Assembly (NCBI RefSeq): GCF_029893235.1
Contig: NZ_JARXWE010000005.1
Coordinates: 52,413 to 116,412, forward strand
Direction: 5' to 3'
DNA: 64,000 nucleotides
Origin: Dysgonomonas sp. PH5-45
GTDB lineage: Bacteria > Bacteroidota > Bacteroidia > Bacteroidales > Dysgonomonadaceae
How positions within the stretch are numbered: position 1 is the first letter of the stretch; the number at the start of each line of letters is the position of its first letter. Positions 31,772 to 39,826 of the stretch are shown here, piece after piece. The notes under the pieces were generated by a model that saw nothing but the letters and a program-made list of their open reading frames with translations, did not search any database and was not told where the DNA came from. A program made the translations under genes and the position numbers.

Positions 31772-32785
31772 ATGGCTACCCGTAAAATCAAACACATAGT
31801 ATTCTTGGCTCTGCCCAATGCTACACTGCTGGACATAACCGGTCCTTGCGAAGTGTTTTCGCAGGCATTAGAGCTTCTTCATTCAAGGAAAGAGAAACCG
31901 GAATTTACATATGAGCTACATACCTTGTCGACAAGTAGCAAGAAAGATATAGATACGGCTTCGGACATAACAATCCGTTGTAAGGAAAGCATTAAATCTG
32001 TTACCTATCCGATAGATACATTATTTGTTCCGGGAGTACCGAATTCACAGATAGAACAATACAAGCTATCACAAAACGTTTTGCGATGGATTAACGACCA
32101 ATCTAAAATTGTTCGCCGGATTTGTTCGGTCTGCACCGGCAGTTTTTTCTTAGCCGAAGCCAGAGTACTTTCGGGCAGAAAAGTTACAACACATTGGGAA
32201 AAATGTAATCTGCTGAACAGTAGCTTTCCGGATATTGAAGTGGACGAAAACCCGATATTCGTCAAAGACGGCAACATTTACACTTCGGCAGGTATATCCA
32301 GCGGGATGGATCTGGCTCTGGCATTAGTTGAAGAAGATTACGGAAAGCCCTTTGCTTTGGAAATAGCCCGCCAGATGGTTTTGTTTCTGAAGCGTCCGGG
32401 AAGCCAGTCGCAATACAGCTCTATTCTCACACATCAGCACACTGACCACCAGCCCATTCAGGCCATATGCAATTGGATACTGGAACATTTGCAAGAGGTG
32501 ATGACAATAGAAGATTTGGCAGAAAGAATATCTATGAGTCCCAGAAATTTTGCCCGTGTTTTTGTTCGCGAAACAGGGATCACACCTGCCAAATACATTG
32601 ATAAATTACGCATAGAAACCGCTTGTAGATATCTGGCCGACACGCGCTTATCTCTAAAAGAAATCGCGACACTCTGTGGGCTGGGCTCGCCCGATAATAT
32701 GCGTAAGGTATTTGCTAAACATATAAAAATTTCGCCGGCAGAATACCGGCGAAATTTTGGAACAAGTTTACCTGTAGAAATCTGA
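31772..32785 (+). CDS. GlxA/FtrA-type transcription regulator (DJ-1/PfpI + AraC HTH)
   Basis: A 337-residue regulator. The chosen start gives MATRKIKHIVFLALPNATLLDITGPCEVF, the normal opening of the DJ-1-like domain (about 5-185). The nucleophile-elbow region RRICSVCTGSFFLAEA (Cys near 118) and TTHWEKC are present. The C-terminal ~100 residues are an AraC double HTH (MTIEDLAERISMSPRNFARVF, then FKEIATLCGLGSPDNMRKVF-like and ISPAEYRRNF). Such regulators respond to small nitrogenous or oxidised metabolites, with the ligand unknown. It is divergent from the CoA-transferase gene (132 nt), which it may control. A perfect 13-bp palindrome lies in its last codons. Confidence 0.88.
   Translation: MATRKIKHIVFLALPNATLLDITGPCEVFSQALELLHSRKEKPEFTYELHTLSTSSKKDIDTASDITIRCKESIKSVTYPIDTLFVPGVPNSQIEQYKLSQNVLRWINDQSKIVRRICSVCTGSFFLAEARVLSGRKVTTHWEKCNLLNSSFPDIEVDENPIFVKDGNIYTSAGISSGMDLALALVEEDYGKPFALEIARQMVLFLKRPGSQSQYSSILTHQHTDHQPIQAICNWILEHLQEVMTIEDLAERISMSPRNFARVFVRETGITPAKYIDKLRIETACRYLADTRLSLKEIATLCGLGSPDNMRKVFAKHIKISPAEYRRNFGTSLPVEI
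32726..32758 (+). terminator. 13-bp perfect hairpin inside the 3' end of the AraC-type gene
   Basis: AAAATTTCGCCGG (32726-32738) and CCGGCGAAATTTT (32746-32758) are exact reverse complements around a 7-nt loop. The structure ends in TTTT and lies 27 nt before the stop codon. It looks like an intrinsic terminator or a 3'-end processing signal embedded in codons for ISPAEYRRNFG. Confidence 0.45.
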
Positions 32786-32828
32786 GTATGTTTCCTTACT
32801 CTTAGCCAATGGCTTTTAAGGAAATAAC

Positions 32829-32856
32829 CTTAGGCATTTCCAAGGAAACACCTAAG
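32829..32856. terminator. hairpin between convergent AraC-type gene and B12 operon end
   Basis: CTTAGG (32829-32834) pairs with CCTAAG (32851-32856), with an inner TTTCC/GGAAA match. It lies between the two convergent stops (32785 and 32872) and could act on both strands, though the U-tracts are short. Confidence 0.45.
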
Positions 32857-32871
32857 ATTATTGAACGATTA

Positions 32872-35802
32872 TTACTTTTTGATGAATTTCAATGTTTTAT
32901 CTCCAAACCTGACAACATAAACACCGGGTTGCAGGTTAGAAGTTTCTATCCGGGTTTCGCCGGCATTCACATTCGCACTCAATACCGTTTCGCCCGAAAT
33001 GTGAGACACCACAACCAAACCTTTTACAGGAGTATTCACTACAACATTACCTGTAAATGAATCCACATATAACGAAAGGTCTGCAACTTCCCCACCTATT
33101 GAAGAACTTGCAATCGTAACCAAACATGTTGCCTTTAAGTCTCCATCTTCTGTTTCTACTGTAATGGTTGCAGAGCCAATACCGATGGCTGTTACCAATC
33201 CGCTTTGGCTAACGGTTGCCACTTCCGCATCCGAGCTTTCCCATGTTACATTCTTATTGGTTGCATTTTCGGGAGCAACGGTAGCTACAAGTTGTAGGGT
33301 TTCGTCGATAGATAAATCAGCAGTTATTTCGTTCAACGTTACACTTGTTGCTGAGGTCTTTACCGTTACTGCACATGTAGCCTCACGACCATCCATGTTA
33401 TAAGCGGTTATTGTTGCTTCGCCATCCGCAAGGGCAGTTATCAGTCCGGTACTCTGATCTACTGATGCCACTTCCGAGTCTGATGTTTCCCAAAATACTG
33501 TTTTCATTGTTGCATTTTCGGGAGAAACCGTAGCTTGCAACTGCGCAGTCTCTCCTACTTCCATTACCAGAGAAGTTTTGTCCAACTCTATTTTTTCAGA
33601 GAAAATAAATACTTTAACGGTACAAGTAGCTGTGAAATTACCATCCTCCGTTGTTACGGTTATAATGGCAGAACCTCCATCTACGGGTGTTATCAATCCG
33701 TTCTCATCAACAGTTACCACTTCTGTATCAGAGCTTCCCCACGTTACATTCTTATTGGTTGCATCCTCCGGATAAACCTTTGCCATCAGCGGATATGTTT
33801 GCCCAAGATATACACCAACCGAATTAGAACTTATCTTCACAGATGTTACATCGACAGTAGGCTCCGACTCTAAGGCAAACAAATATTTTGAATCGTTTTT
33901 ATAATAAACGGTACCCTTATCGTCGGCAACCAAACTGTGTGTACAATATTGAGCGCTTGAAGGCGTATAAGTAAACTGAACGATTGGCTCTTTATTCCCT
34001 TCAAAGTCTTTTATGCACACAATATCTCCACTCGAATTATTTACGCATACATACACATAGACCGTATTCTTATTTTCGGGTGTGGCATAAGCCGTGGTCA
34101 ACAAAGGTGTTGACTGAGAAATCCCCCCTATATTCACCGAATATATTTTTTCCATAGTCAAGGCATCGAATACGTCCAATCCTCCTCCACTCACCATTGT
34201 TCCCGAAGTGGTATAAATACGTCCGTTGTAGACCGTTGGGGTTGTAGTTGACTGCCCTAAGGCATCGTTCGAGACAACATTATCTTTATCGAATGCGCCA
34301 TTTTCCTTGATTTTTACGCCATAAATCTTTTTGGTTTCTTTTCCTGCAAAATAGAGCATTCCTGTAACCTTGTCGTACGACGAACCACTACGTATAGTAG
34401 AAGTTGCCAACTCCGTATCTATCTGATATGTGTCTATCAACTCTCCCGTTTTTCTGTTGCGCGATTGCATATAACCGCTATCCCCACCAAAGAAGATATA
34501 ATCGCCAACAACCGTACCTCCTGTCCAGTAGAAGCCCGTATTGTCAGACTCCCACACGGGGCTCTTTACCTCATCTTTTGCCCGTGGATCTTCGTCCTTT
34601 GCCGATACGCAATAGTAAGTCCCTGTAGCCGAAGCGCCACCCTTCCACATTCCGGTATATACATATCCATCGTGATACACTACCGGACACAAATGCTGAA
34701 ATCCTGATTTGGACTCTGTTATCCAAATAGGCTCTAAAGTTTCGGCATTAAAAGCCTGCAATAAGCCATTGTTCATGGGCACAAATATTTTTCCTTCGCC
34801 GTAAGCAATCATAGAAAAATAGCCACAACTTCCGGCAAGGGTATTTTCTTTTATAATATCGCCTGTTTCGGCATCAATTATCATTATCCTATTGTTGATG
34901 GCAATATAAACATTTCCATTCACGATAATAGGTTGCCCTCCATTCAGCCAACTTGAGTTAAGTTGAATTTTCCATTTTTCGGAAAGCTCGTCAGCTTTTC
35001 GGGCTATTTTTTTGTCTACAACAGCTAAGTGAGTGCTGTCTTTTCCCATTTCAGACCAATAAGAGTTGTACGAAGGAAACAAAGGACTTACCGAAGTATA
35101 AGGAGTACGAGGAACAACACCTTCTGAGTTGTCCCAACCATCCTGATAGCCCCAACCATCCCAACAGCCGTCTGTTAATTCGCGCGAAGAGCATCCCCAA
35201 GGCGAATAGCTAAAATCTTCTTCCTGCGAATCTTTTACCTGATACGACCAATAACCATTGTACCAGCCGCTACACCAATGATCTTCAGGATCACCGCTTG
35301 TCCAATCGTCATAGTTATATGCAGCTGTTGCCACTACACCATCGTTTGGATAATACGGGCTTCCTGCCTCTCCATCAAATATAAGATATTGGTTTCCGCT
35401 GCCGTTCAAGTCGTACCCAAATCCGGCAACCGTTTGGCCAATATTGGTATCGTGTACCAAATACAAGAAACGAGGGTCGGCTTTAGCCACAGCACAAATC
35501 ATGTCGTATCCGGTAGCCGTTCCGTCCCATCGGAATCCCCAAACAAGGGTTCCTCCTTTACCATCGTACCAATCGATAACCAAAGCGGCACGTTTTTTAC
35601 CTTGGCCTACCCAAAACTTAATATCATCGAACGTAAAATCCTTGTCCTCTCCGGCAATAGCACGCACTCCCCGCGTTTGGAGGCTATTACTCTTTTGAAT
35701 ATCCGGACGTTCGTGTCCCTGTACCCTGAACGTAGTGTTCTGAGCTGTTACGTTTACCAAGCCAATGATAAACAATGCAATAAAGAATAATTTTTGTTTC
35801 AT
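32872..35802 (-). CDS. secreted PQQ-like propeller with three Big2 domains and type IX sorting domain
   Basis: A 976-residue exported protein; start at 35802 gives signal peptide MKQKLFFIALFIIGLVNVTAQ, preferred over the frame start at 35823. Domains are an N-terminal region (about 40-270) with many Trp/Gly/Asp (e.g. DDIKFWVGQGKKRAALVIDW), which reads like a DUF4465-type or similar binding module. A PQQ-like beta-propeller (about 280-640; IIVNGNVYIAINNRIMIIDAETGD) comes next. Three bacterial Ig-like (Big2) domains follow (about 650-890), each with the P-E-(D/N)-A-T-x-K-x-V-x-W motif. A type A sorting domain ends in DKTLKFIKK. It is the last gene of the riboswitch-led B12 operon. It likely acts at the cell surface, possibly in corrinoid capture; this is inference. 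Confidence 0.8.
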   Translation of the reverse strand: MKQKLFFIALFIIGLVNVTAQNTTFRVQGHERPDIQKSNSLQTRGVRAIAGEDKDFTFDDIKFWVGQGKKRAALVIDWYDGKGGTLVWGFRWDGTATGYDMICAVAKADPRFLYLVHDTNIGQTVAGFGYDLNGSGNQYLIFDGEAGSPYYPNDGVVATAAYNYDDWTSGDPEDHWCSGWYNGYWSYQVKDSQEEDFSYSPWGCSSRELTDGCWDGWGYQDGWDNSEGVVPRTPYTSVSPLFPSYNSYWSEMGKDSTHLAVVDKKIARKADELSEKWKIQLNSSWLNGGQPIIVNGNVYIAINNRIMIIDAETGDIIKENTLAGSCGYFSMIAYGEGKIFVPMNNGLLQAFNAETLEPIWITESKSGFQHLCPVVYHDGYVYTGMWKGGASATGTYYCVSAKDEDPRAKDEVKSPVWESDNTGFYWTGGTVVGDYIFFGGDSGYMQSRNRKTGELIDTYQIDTELATSTIRSGSSYDKVTGMLYFAGKETKKIYGVKIKENGAFDKDNVVSNDALGQSTTTPTVYNGRIYTTSGTMVSGGGLDVFDALTMEKIYSVNIGGISQSTPLLTTAYATPENKNTVYVYVCVNNSSGDIVCIKDFEGNKEPIVQFTYTPSSAQYCTHSLVADDKGTVYYKNDSKYLFALESEPTVDVTSVKISSNSVGVYLGQTYPLMAKVYPEDATNKNVTWGSSDTEVVTVDENGLITPVDGGSAIITVTTEDGNFTATCTVKVFIFSEKIELDKTSLVMEVGETAQLQATVSPENATMKTVFWETSDSEVASVDQSTGLITALADGEATITAYNMDGREATCAVTVKTSATSVTLNEITADLSIDETLQLVATVAPENATNKNVTWESSDAEVATVSQSGLVTAIGIGSATITVETEDGDLKATCLVTIASSSIGGEVADLSLYVDSFTGNVVVNTPVKGLVVVSHISGETVLSANVNAGETRIETSNLQPGVYVVRFGDKTLKFIKK

Positions 35803-35852
35803 TTTTTTAGATTTTATAGACAAAAACCAAATTGTCGACTTTTTGGTGTTTT

Positions 35853-37307
35853 TTAGTGTTTAATGATTTTAGCGGCCTTTCCTCCTGCTTTAAGGATATA
35901 AGTACCTTTTGGCAGTTCCGCTGTATGAATAAGTTCTTTCTCGCCAGAACTGATAGCCTCATAGACATTTTGCCCCGAAAGGTTATACAGTGCAATCGTT
36001 GTTCCTATTTCCGTTTCTACATACATATACTCGACACAAGGATTCGGATATACACGGACTTCCTGACTTCCCGTCTCATTGATTAAAGAATTACCTCCCT
36101 TTTCCACCTCCGGAAACACGGGTATAGCCGGAAACCAATAGTTATTAATCATACTATACTCGTTAAGTAATTCTCCCTCGGTACTGATGCGAACAGTCTG
36201 ATAAGTAGGTTCTAAGAATTCGTGAAACAGAGAACAGTAAATTTCGTCCGTAACAGGGTGGATACGGAAACCTGCGCCATAAATATTCCAACCTATTTTG
36301 CTCGTATCGTACACTTCACTAAATACCTGTGTATCTATGTCGTAACAATATATTTTTGTTGAAGCAAACCAACCGCCATTGTTTTTCCAATAGATTCGGT
36401 TTTCTTTTGTACTGGCGCAAAAACCATCGGCTGTCCATGCATACCACGAGCTTGGCACAGACCAACCCTTAGGCAGTTCAACCCGGAGGGTATCCATCGT
36501 TTCCGGATCCAACTTGTACAAACGGTCAAGAGCATTGCCGGAACCTATTTGGTCAAAACAAACACTTATCCATAAGCTTTGGTCTTTCGATTGTACTATC
36601 GAACCAAATCCACGTTGAATTTCTTTTTCTTTCGTTTCATCAAACTCCAGCGGAGCTTGTATGGTCTTTATGATTTTATCCTCTTTGATGTCGATCACCA
36701 AAACACCCAGCGATTGATGAATAGCAAAAACATAATTGCCAGCTTTTATCATATTACCTACTTGCCCACGATAAAGGCTTCCATAACCCGAACCTTCGGG
36801 ATTGGCCGAGCCTTCAATCTGTGCGCCTATCTCTAAATTGTCGATATCGAAAACGTAAATTCCATTGTTGGTAGATATATAACCTTTATGTTCATCTATC
36901 CCCACAAAGGCTCTTCCATCGGCATTCGATTTTCCTTCTTCGTTTTTGGAAATAACAGGGAATTGTTTAAGTATCTTCATCGTAACAGCATTGCAAACAG
37001 TGAGTCGCCCGCCAACAATTGCAGCTCCCGGATCTTTTTCTTGTTTAGATACAATATAGAATTTGCCATCGTGAATTGCACCAAACTGACTGGTACTACC
37101 AAGTTCCATTCCCTCATTTTCTTTCTGAATTACACGATAAGTCCATTGCCCGTCGTCCGACAGAAAATTCACCGCACTGTTCTGATGCCCATACCAATCT
37201 TCGTTAACGATAAAAACACCATTCTTGTATTCGGCATCGCCACTCCCCGTACAGAAAGCGCCGGCTGAAACCAAAAGAAACATTAATAGAGTAAAAATCT
37301 TATTCAT
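35853..37307 (-). CDS. secreted DUF5074/BtuG-like beta-propeller with type IX sorting domain
   Basis: A 484-residue protein with signal peptide MNKIFTLLMFLLVSAGAFCTG. A ~380-residue beta-propeller follows with NGVFIVNEDWYGHQNSAVNFL, ITVCNA-like strands (RLTVCNAVTMKILKQFPVIS), GYISTNNGIYVFDIDNLEIG and GNYVFAIHQSLGVLVIDIKEDKII. The end is a type A sorting domain (VRVYPNPCVEYMYVETE, IALYNLSGQNVYEA, LPKGTYILKAGG). The opening NGVFIVNE parallels MYLINEGN of the BtuG-like lipoprotein in the same operon. It looks like a BtuG relative routed through type IX secretion rather than lipid anchoring. The gap to the preceding gene is 11 nt. Confidence 0.8.
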   Translation of the reverse strand: MNKIFTLLMFLLVSAGAFCTGSGDAEYKNGVFIVNEDWYGHQNSAVNFLSDDGQWTYRVIQKENEGMELGSTSQFGAIHDGKFYIVSKQEKDPGAAIVGGRLTVCNAVTMKILKQFPVISKNEEGKSNADGRAFVGIDEHKGYISTNNGIYVFDIDNLEIGAQIEGSANPEGSGYGSLYRGQVGNMIKAGNYVFAIHQSLGVLVIDIKEDKIIKTIQAPLEFDETKEKEIQRGFGSIVQSKDQSLWISVCFDQIGSGNALDRLYKLDPETMDTLRVELPKGWSVPSSWYAWTADGFCASTKENRIYWKNNGGWFASTKIYCYDIDTQVFSEVYDTSKIGWNIYGAGFRIHPVTDEIYCSLFHEFLEPTYQTVRISTEGELLNEYSMINNYWFPAIPVFPEVEKGGNSLINETGSQEVRVYPNPCVEYMYVETEIGTTIALYNLSGQNVYEAISSGEKELIHTAELPKGTYILKAGGKAAKIIKH

Positions 37308-37318
37308 ATCCGTAGAAA

Positions 37319-38593
37319 TTAAAATTGTTTGTATTTTCTGTTTACTTTCTTTTTTAGCTGATAATCGATTTCAGGAAGTGTATCGCCGGGAGCATAGATA
37401 TGTAAGTCTCTTGCGCCAAGTATTTCGGTAGAAGTTTCGCCAATCCAGCCACATGTTTGGTTTACCGCTGTATATACCCTCACAAAGTCAATACCGGGCA
37501 GATGTACTTTGTTCCCGTCACTATCAACAGCCCAATCAATGTCAAAACTGATGAGGTCTGTTTCGTTATTAGTACGGTTATCGGCATACCCCCATCCATA
37601 CGCATACAATACCCAATAAGCACCATAACCACTCTGGTCAACACCATTGTCTTTCAACTTAGTTCCCCTAAACGTAAGCTTATCTCCGCTTATCCATTTG
37701 GGAAAATAGTCTTGTTTGTTATATCTGATTTTTTGTATATAACCATCATCGCCATAATTGTCAGTCCATTTTATATAAGTCTGATCTGTTATATTTCCCG
37801 TCTCGTCAGGGATCGGGGTTTTATCTTTATCGGGACGGAAATAAGTAATTTCGTAATTCTTTGTTGTTTCGGGTTTGTAATATTCGCTACCTGCCAGTTC
37901 ATACCATTCGTCATCGTCGGGCACTCCGTTCTGGTTTTTGTCGAAGGCCACCATAACAATGCCCGGTTCGCTGCTTCCTCCGGGATTGTCGGGGTCGGTT
38001 AGTTCGTAAAAAGCGTTGCCAAGTATCAGAAAGTCTTTTTCTCCTTTCACATTCATAACCGTGTGGTCGAATCCGAAAGTTACGTATCCGCCAAAGCCGC
38101 CCAATGTAATCATCACATTATTTCTGCCCGAAATATTATCCTCCACCTTGCGGCGCATGGTTTCTTCGGTATCGCCTTCTTCGCACAAAGGCATTTCATT
38201 TACAAACTGACCCGGCGCCGGTCTGTACTCAAGTACACGCGATATATACGGACTGTATTCTACTAACTCGTGCATCACGGTTACCTGCATGTCGTGCGTA
38301 TAAGGATTCTTACTATCAATTATCTGAAAACGGATATTATAGACTCCTTCATCCTTTGGAAGAAAGCAATAGGTATGCTCTGTCGAAAGCAGCGAATCTG
38401 TGCCATCAGGCAGTATAAGCAACCATCTGTAAGCATCGCCCGTATAACCGGGAACAAACCTGTTGGTTTGCATTCGGTACATATAATAGTTTCCCTGTAA
38501 ACCTATGGTAAGGTGTGGAGTATCCCTCTCGCAACTTGTAAAACAGAGAACAAAGCCTAAAAAAGCTAATAATGATTTAAATATATCTTTCAT
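37319..38593 (-). CDS. surface lipoprotein of the B12 operon (BtuH-like candidate)
   Basis: A 424-residue lipoprotein. The signal sequence MKDIFKSLLAFLGFVLCFTSC ends in a lipobox Cys. A PKD/Ig-like module (about 30-110; YRWLLILPDGTDSLLSTEHTYCFLPKDEGVYNIRFQI) is followed by a ~300-residue beta-rich C-terminal domain (GGFGGYVTFGFDHTVMN, EPGIVMVAFDKNQNGVPDDDEWYEL, GKVHLPGIDFVRVYTAVNQTCGWIGE-like). Position and architecture recall the additional B12-binding lipoprotein (BtuH) described beside BtuB/BtuG in Bacteroides. That assignment rests on context and memory and needs a structural comparison. It starts 4 nt after the BtuG-like stop, so it is clearly co-transcribed. Confidence 0.7.
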   Translation of the reverse strand: MKDIFKSLLAFLGFVLCFTSCERDTPHLTIGLQGNYYMYRMQTNRFVPGYTGDAYRWLLILPDGTDSLLSTEHTYCFLPKDEGVYNIRFQIIDSKNPYTHDMQVTVMHELVEYSPYISRVLEYRPAPGQFVNEMPLCEEGDTEETMRRKVEDNISGRNNVMITLGGFGGYVTFGFDHTVMNVKGEKDFLILGNAFYELTDPDNPGGSSEPGIVMVAFDKNQNGVPDDDEWYELAGSEYYKPETTKNYEITYFRPDKDKTPIPDETGNITDQTYIKWTDNYGDDGYIQKIRYNKQDYFPKWISGDKLTFRGTKLKDNGVDQSGYGAYWVLYAYGWGYADNRTNNETDLISFDIDWAVDSDGNKVHLPGIDFVRVYTAVNQTCGWIGETSTEILGARDLHIYAPGDTLPEIDYQLKKKVNRKYKQF

Positions 38594-38597
38594 ATCT

Positions 38598-39809
38598 TTA
38601 TTTTTTCAGAAAAACCATATGTGCCGGGATATCGCCTGTCAGTATACGCCATTTACGTTTACCCGATCGGTCGTAACACGAAAGATTTCCGGTTGAAACA
38701 TAATTTTGGGCGTCGGTTACATATATATCGCCTGTTTCGGGATGAATGGCTATCCCATAAGGCATTGTGATGTCTATTTCTGTACCATCGGTAATGAAGT
38801 TTTTGCTAACCACCTCGCGTGTTTTTGTGTTCACAATGGCATAAGTGAGCTTACTATCCCGGGTTTGAGCGTCATAGTCATGACTATAGAGGTAGAGGGA
38901 ATCGCCATGTATTGCCATATTAGAACATGGAATACCAATCGTGTCTGTTACAACCATATCGTTATATCCTTTCCTTTTTTCCAATACATAAAGATTAGGA
39001 TCAACAGCTCCGTAAGGAGAGTAAATGTCGTTATAGTTACCTCGTGCACTGACCCATAACTTACCGTCATTATCAGCTTTCAGGCGATGAAGATTCATTC
39101 CAACAATAATTTTCTTTACTTGCTTGAAGCGTTCAAGCTCAATAACCGAAACTGTATTGTCGTAATGAGGTAAGCGATACCCTCCCGAATTGGCAACATA
39201 CAAGTATTCGCCCACTACTTCCATTTCCTCTGGTTGATAGCCAACAGTTACTTTATCAACTACATTGAGGTTCAATGTATCTATTTTAAAGACAGCCCCC
39301 AACGGGGCATTAGGATCGACATTGACACCTGCTACAAACGAACTGATGTATGCATGTCCCCGGTAAAAACGCACATAACGGCAATTAGGAATATTAATCT
39401 GCCCTATCCGCACCCCCGTCCGTGCATCTAAAACTTCTACTTTATGCGAACAGTTCACCACAACATACAGCCGGTTTCCATAAATCTGGATATCATTGCC
39501 CACATCTCCCAACTCTTTTACGATTGTAGGATTACGTTCCGGATAAATGCTTCGCATATATAAAGAGTTTGTAAAATCAATATAATCTATCGTACATTTA
39601 TTACTGCCCATATTTCCTTCATTTATCAAATACATACCTGCTATTTTAGAATCGGGAGCTGCTTTCTCGGGGAGCACTTCGTATTCGATTGGGATCAGAT
39701 GCTGATCGTCCCTACACGAGAAAGTAAGAATAGCAAAAAGAAAAATCCATATTTTCAGGCCAAACCCTATACTGTTTTTTTTATTCATTCTTTTCTTCTT
39801 CATAATCAA
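38598..39809 (-). CDS. btuG: BtuG-like (YncE/DUF5074) beta-propeller lipoprotein
   Basis: A 403-residue protein; possible starts are residues 1, 3 and 8 (39809, 39803, 39788). All lead into a signal ending in the lipobox LFAILTFSC. The mature part is a seven-bladed-type propeller: MYLINEGNMGSNKCTIDYID, NRLYVVVNCSHKVEVLDARTG, EYLYVANSGGY, DGKLWVSARGNY and PYGIAIHPETGDIYVTDAQNY. In Bacteroides the surface lipoprotein BtuG binds cobalamin very tightly and caps BtuB. The immediate linkage to a riboswitch-controlled btuB, 17 nt away, makes this role likely here. The symbol is by homology of architecture and context. Confidence 0.8.
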   Translation of the reverse strand: MIMKKKRMNKKNSIGFGLKIWIFLFAILTFSCRDDQHLIPIEYEVLPEKAAPDSKIAGMYLINEGNMGSNKCTIDYIDFTNSLYMRSIYPERNPTIVKELGDVGNDIQIYGNRLYVVVNCSHKVEVLDARTGVRIGQINIPNCRYVRFYRGHAYISSFVAGVNVDPNAPLGAVFKIDTLNLNVVDKVTVGYQPEEMEVVGEYLYVANSGGYRLPHYDNTVSVIELERFKQVKKIIVGMNLHRLKADNDGKLWVSARGNYNDIYSPYGAVDPNLYVLEKRKGYNDMVVTDTIGIPCSNMAIHGDSLYLYSHDYDAQTRDSKLTYAIVNTKTREVVSKNFITDGTEIDITMPYGIAIHPETGDIYVTDAQNYVSTGNLSCYDRSGKRKWRILTGDIPAHMVFLKK

Positions 39810-39826
39810 TATCCTATCAGTCTATT

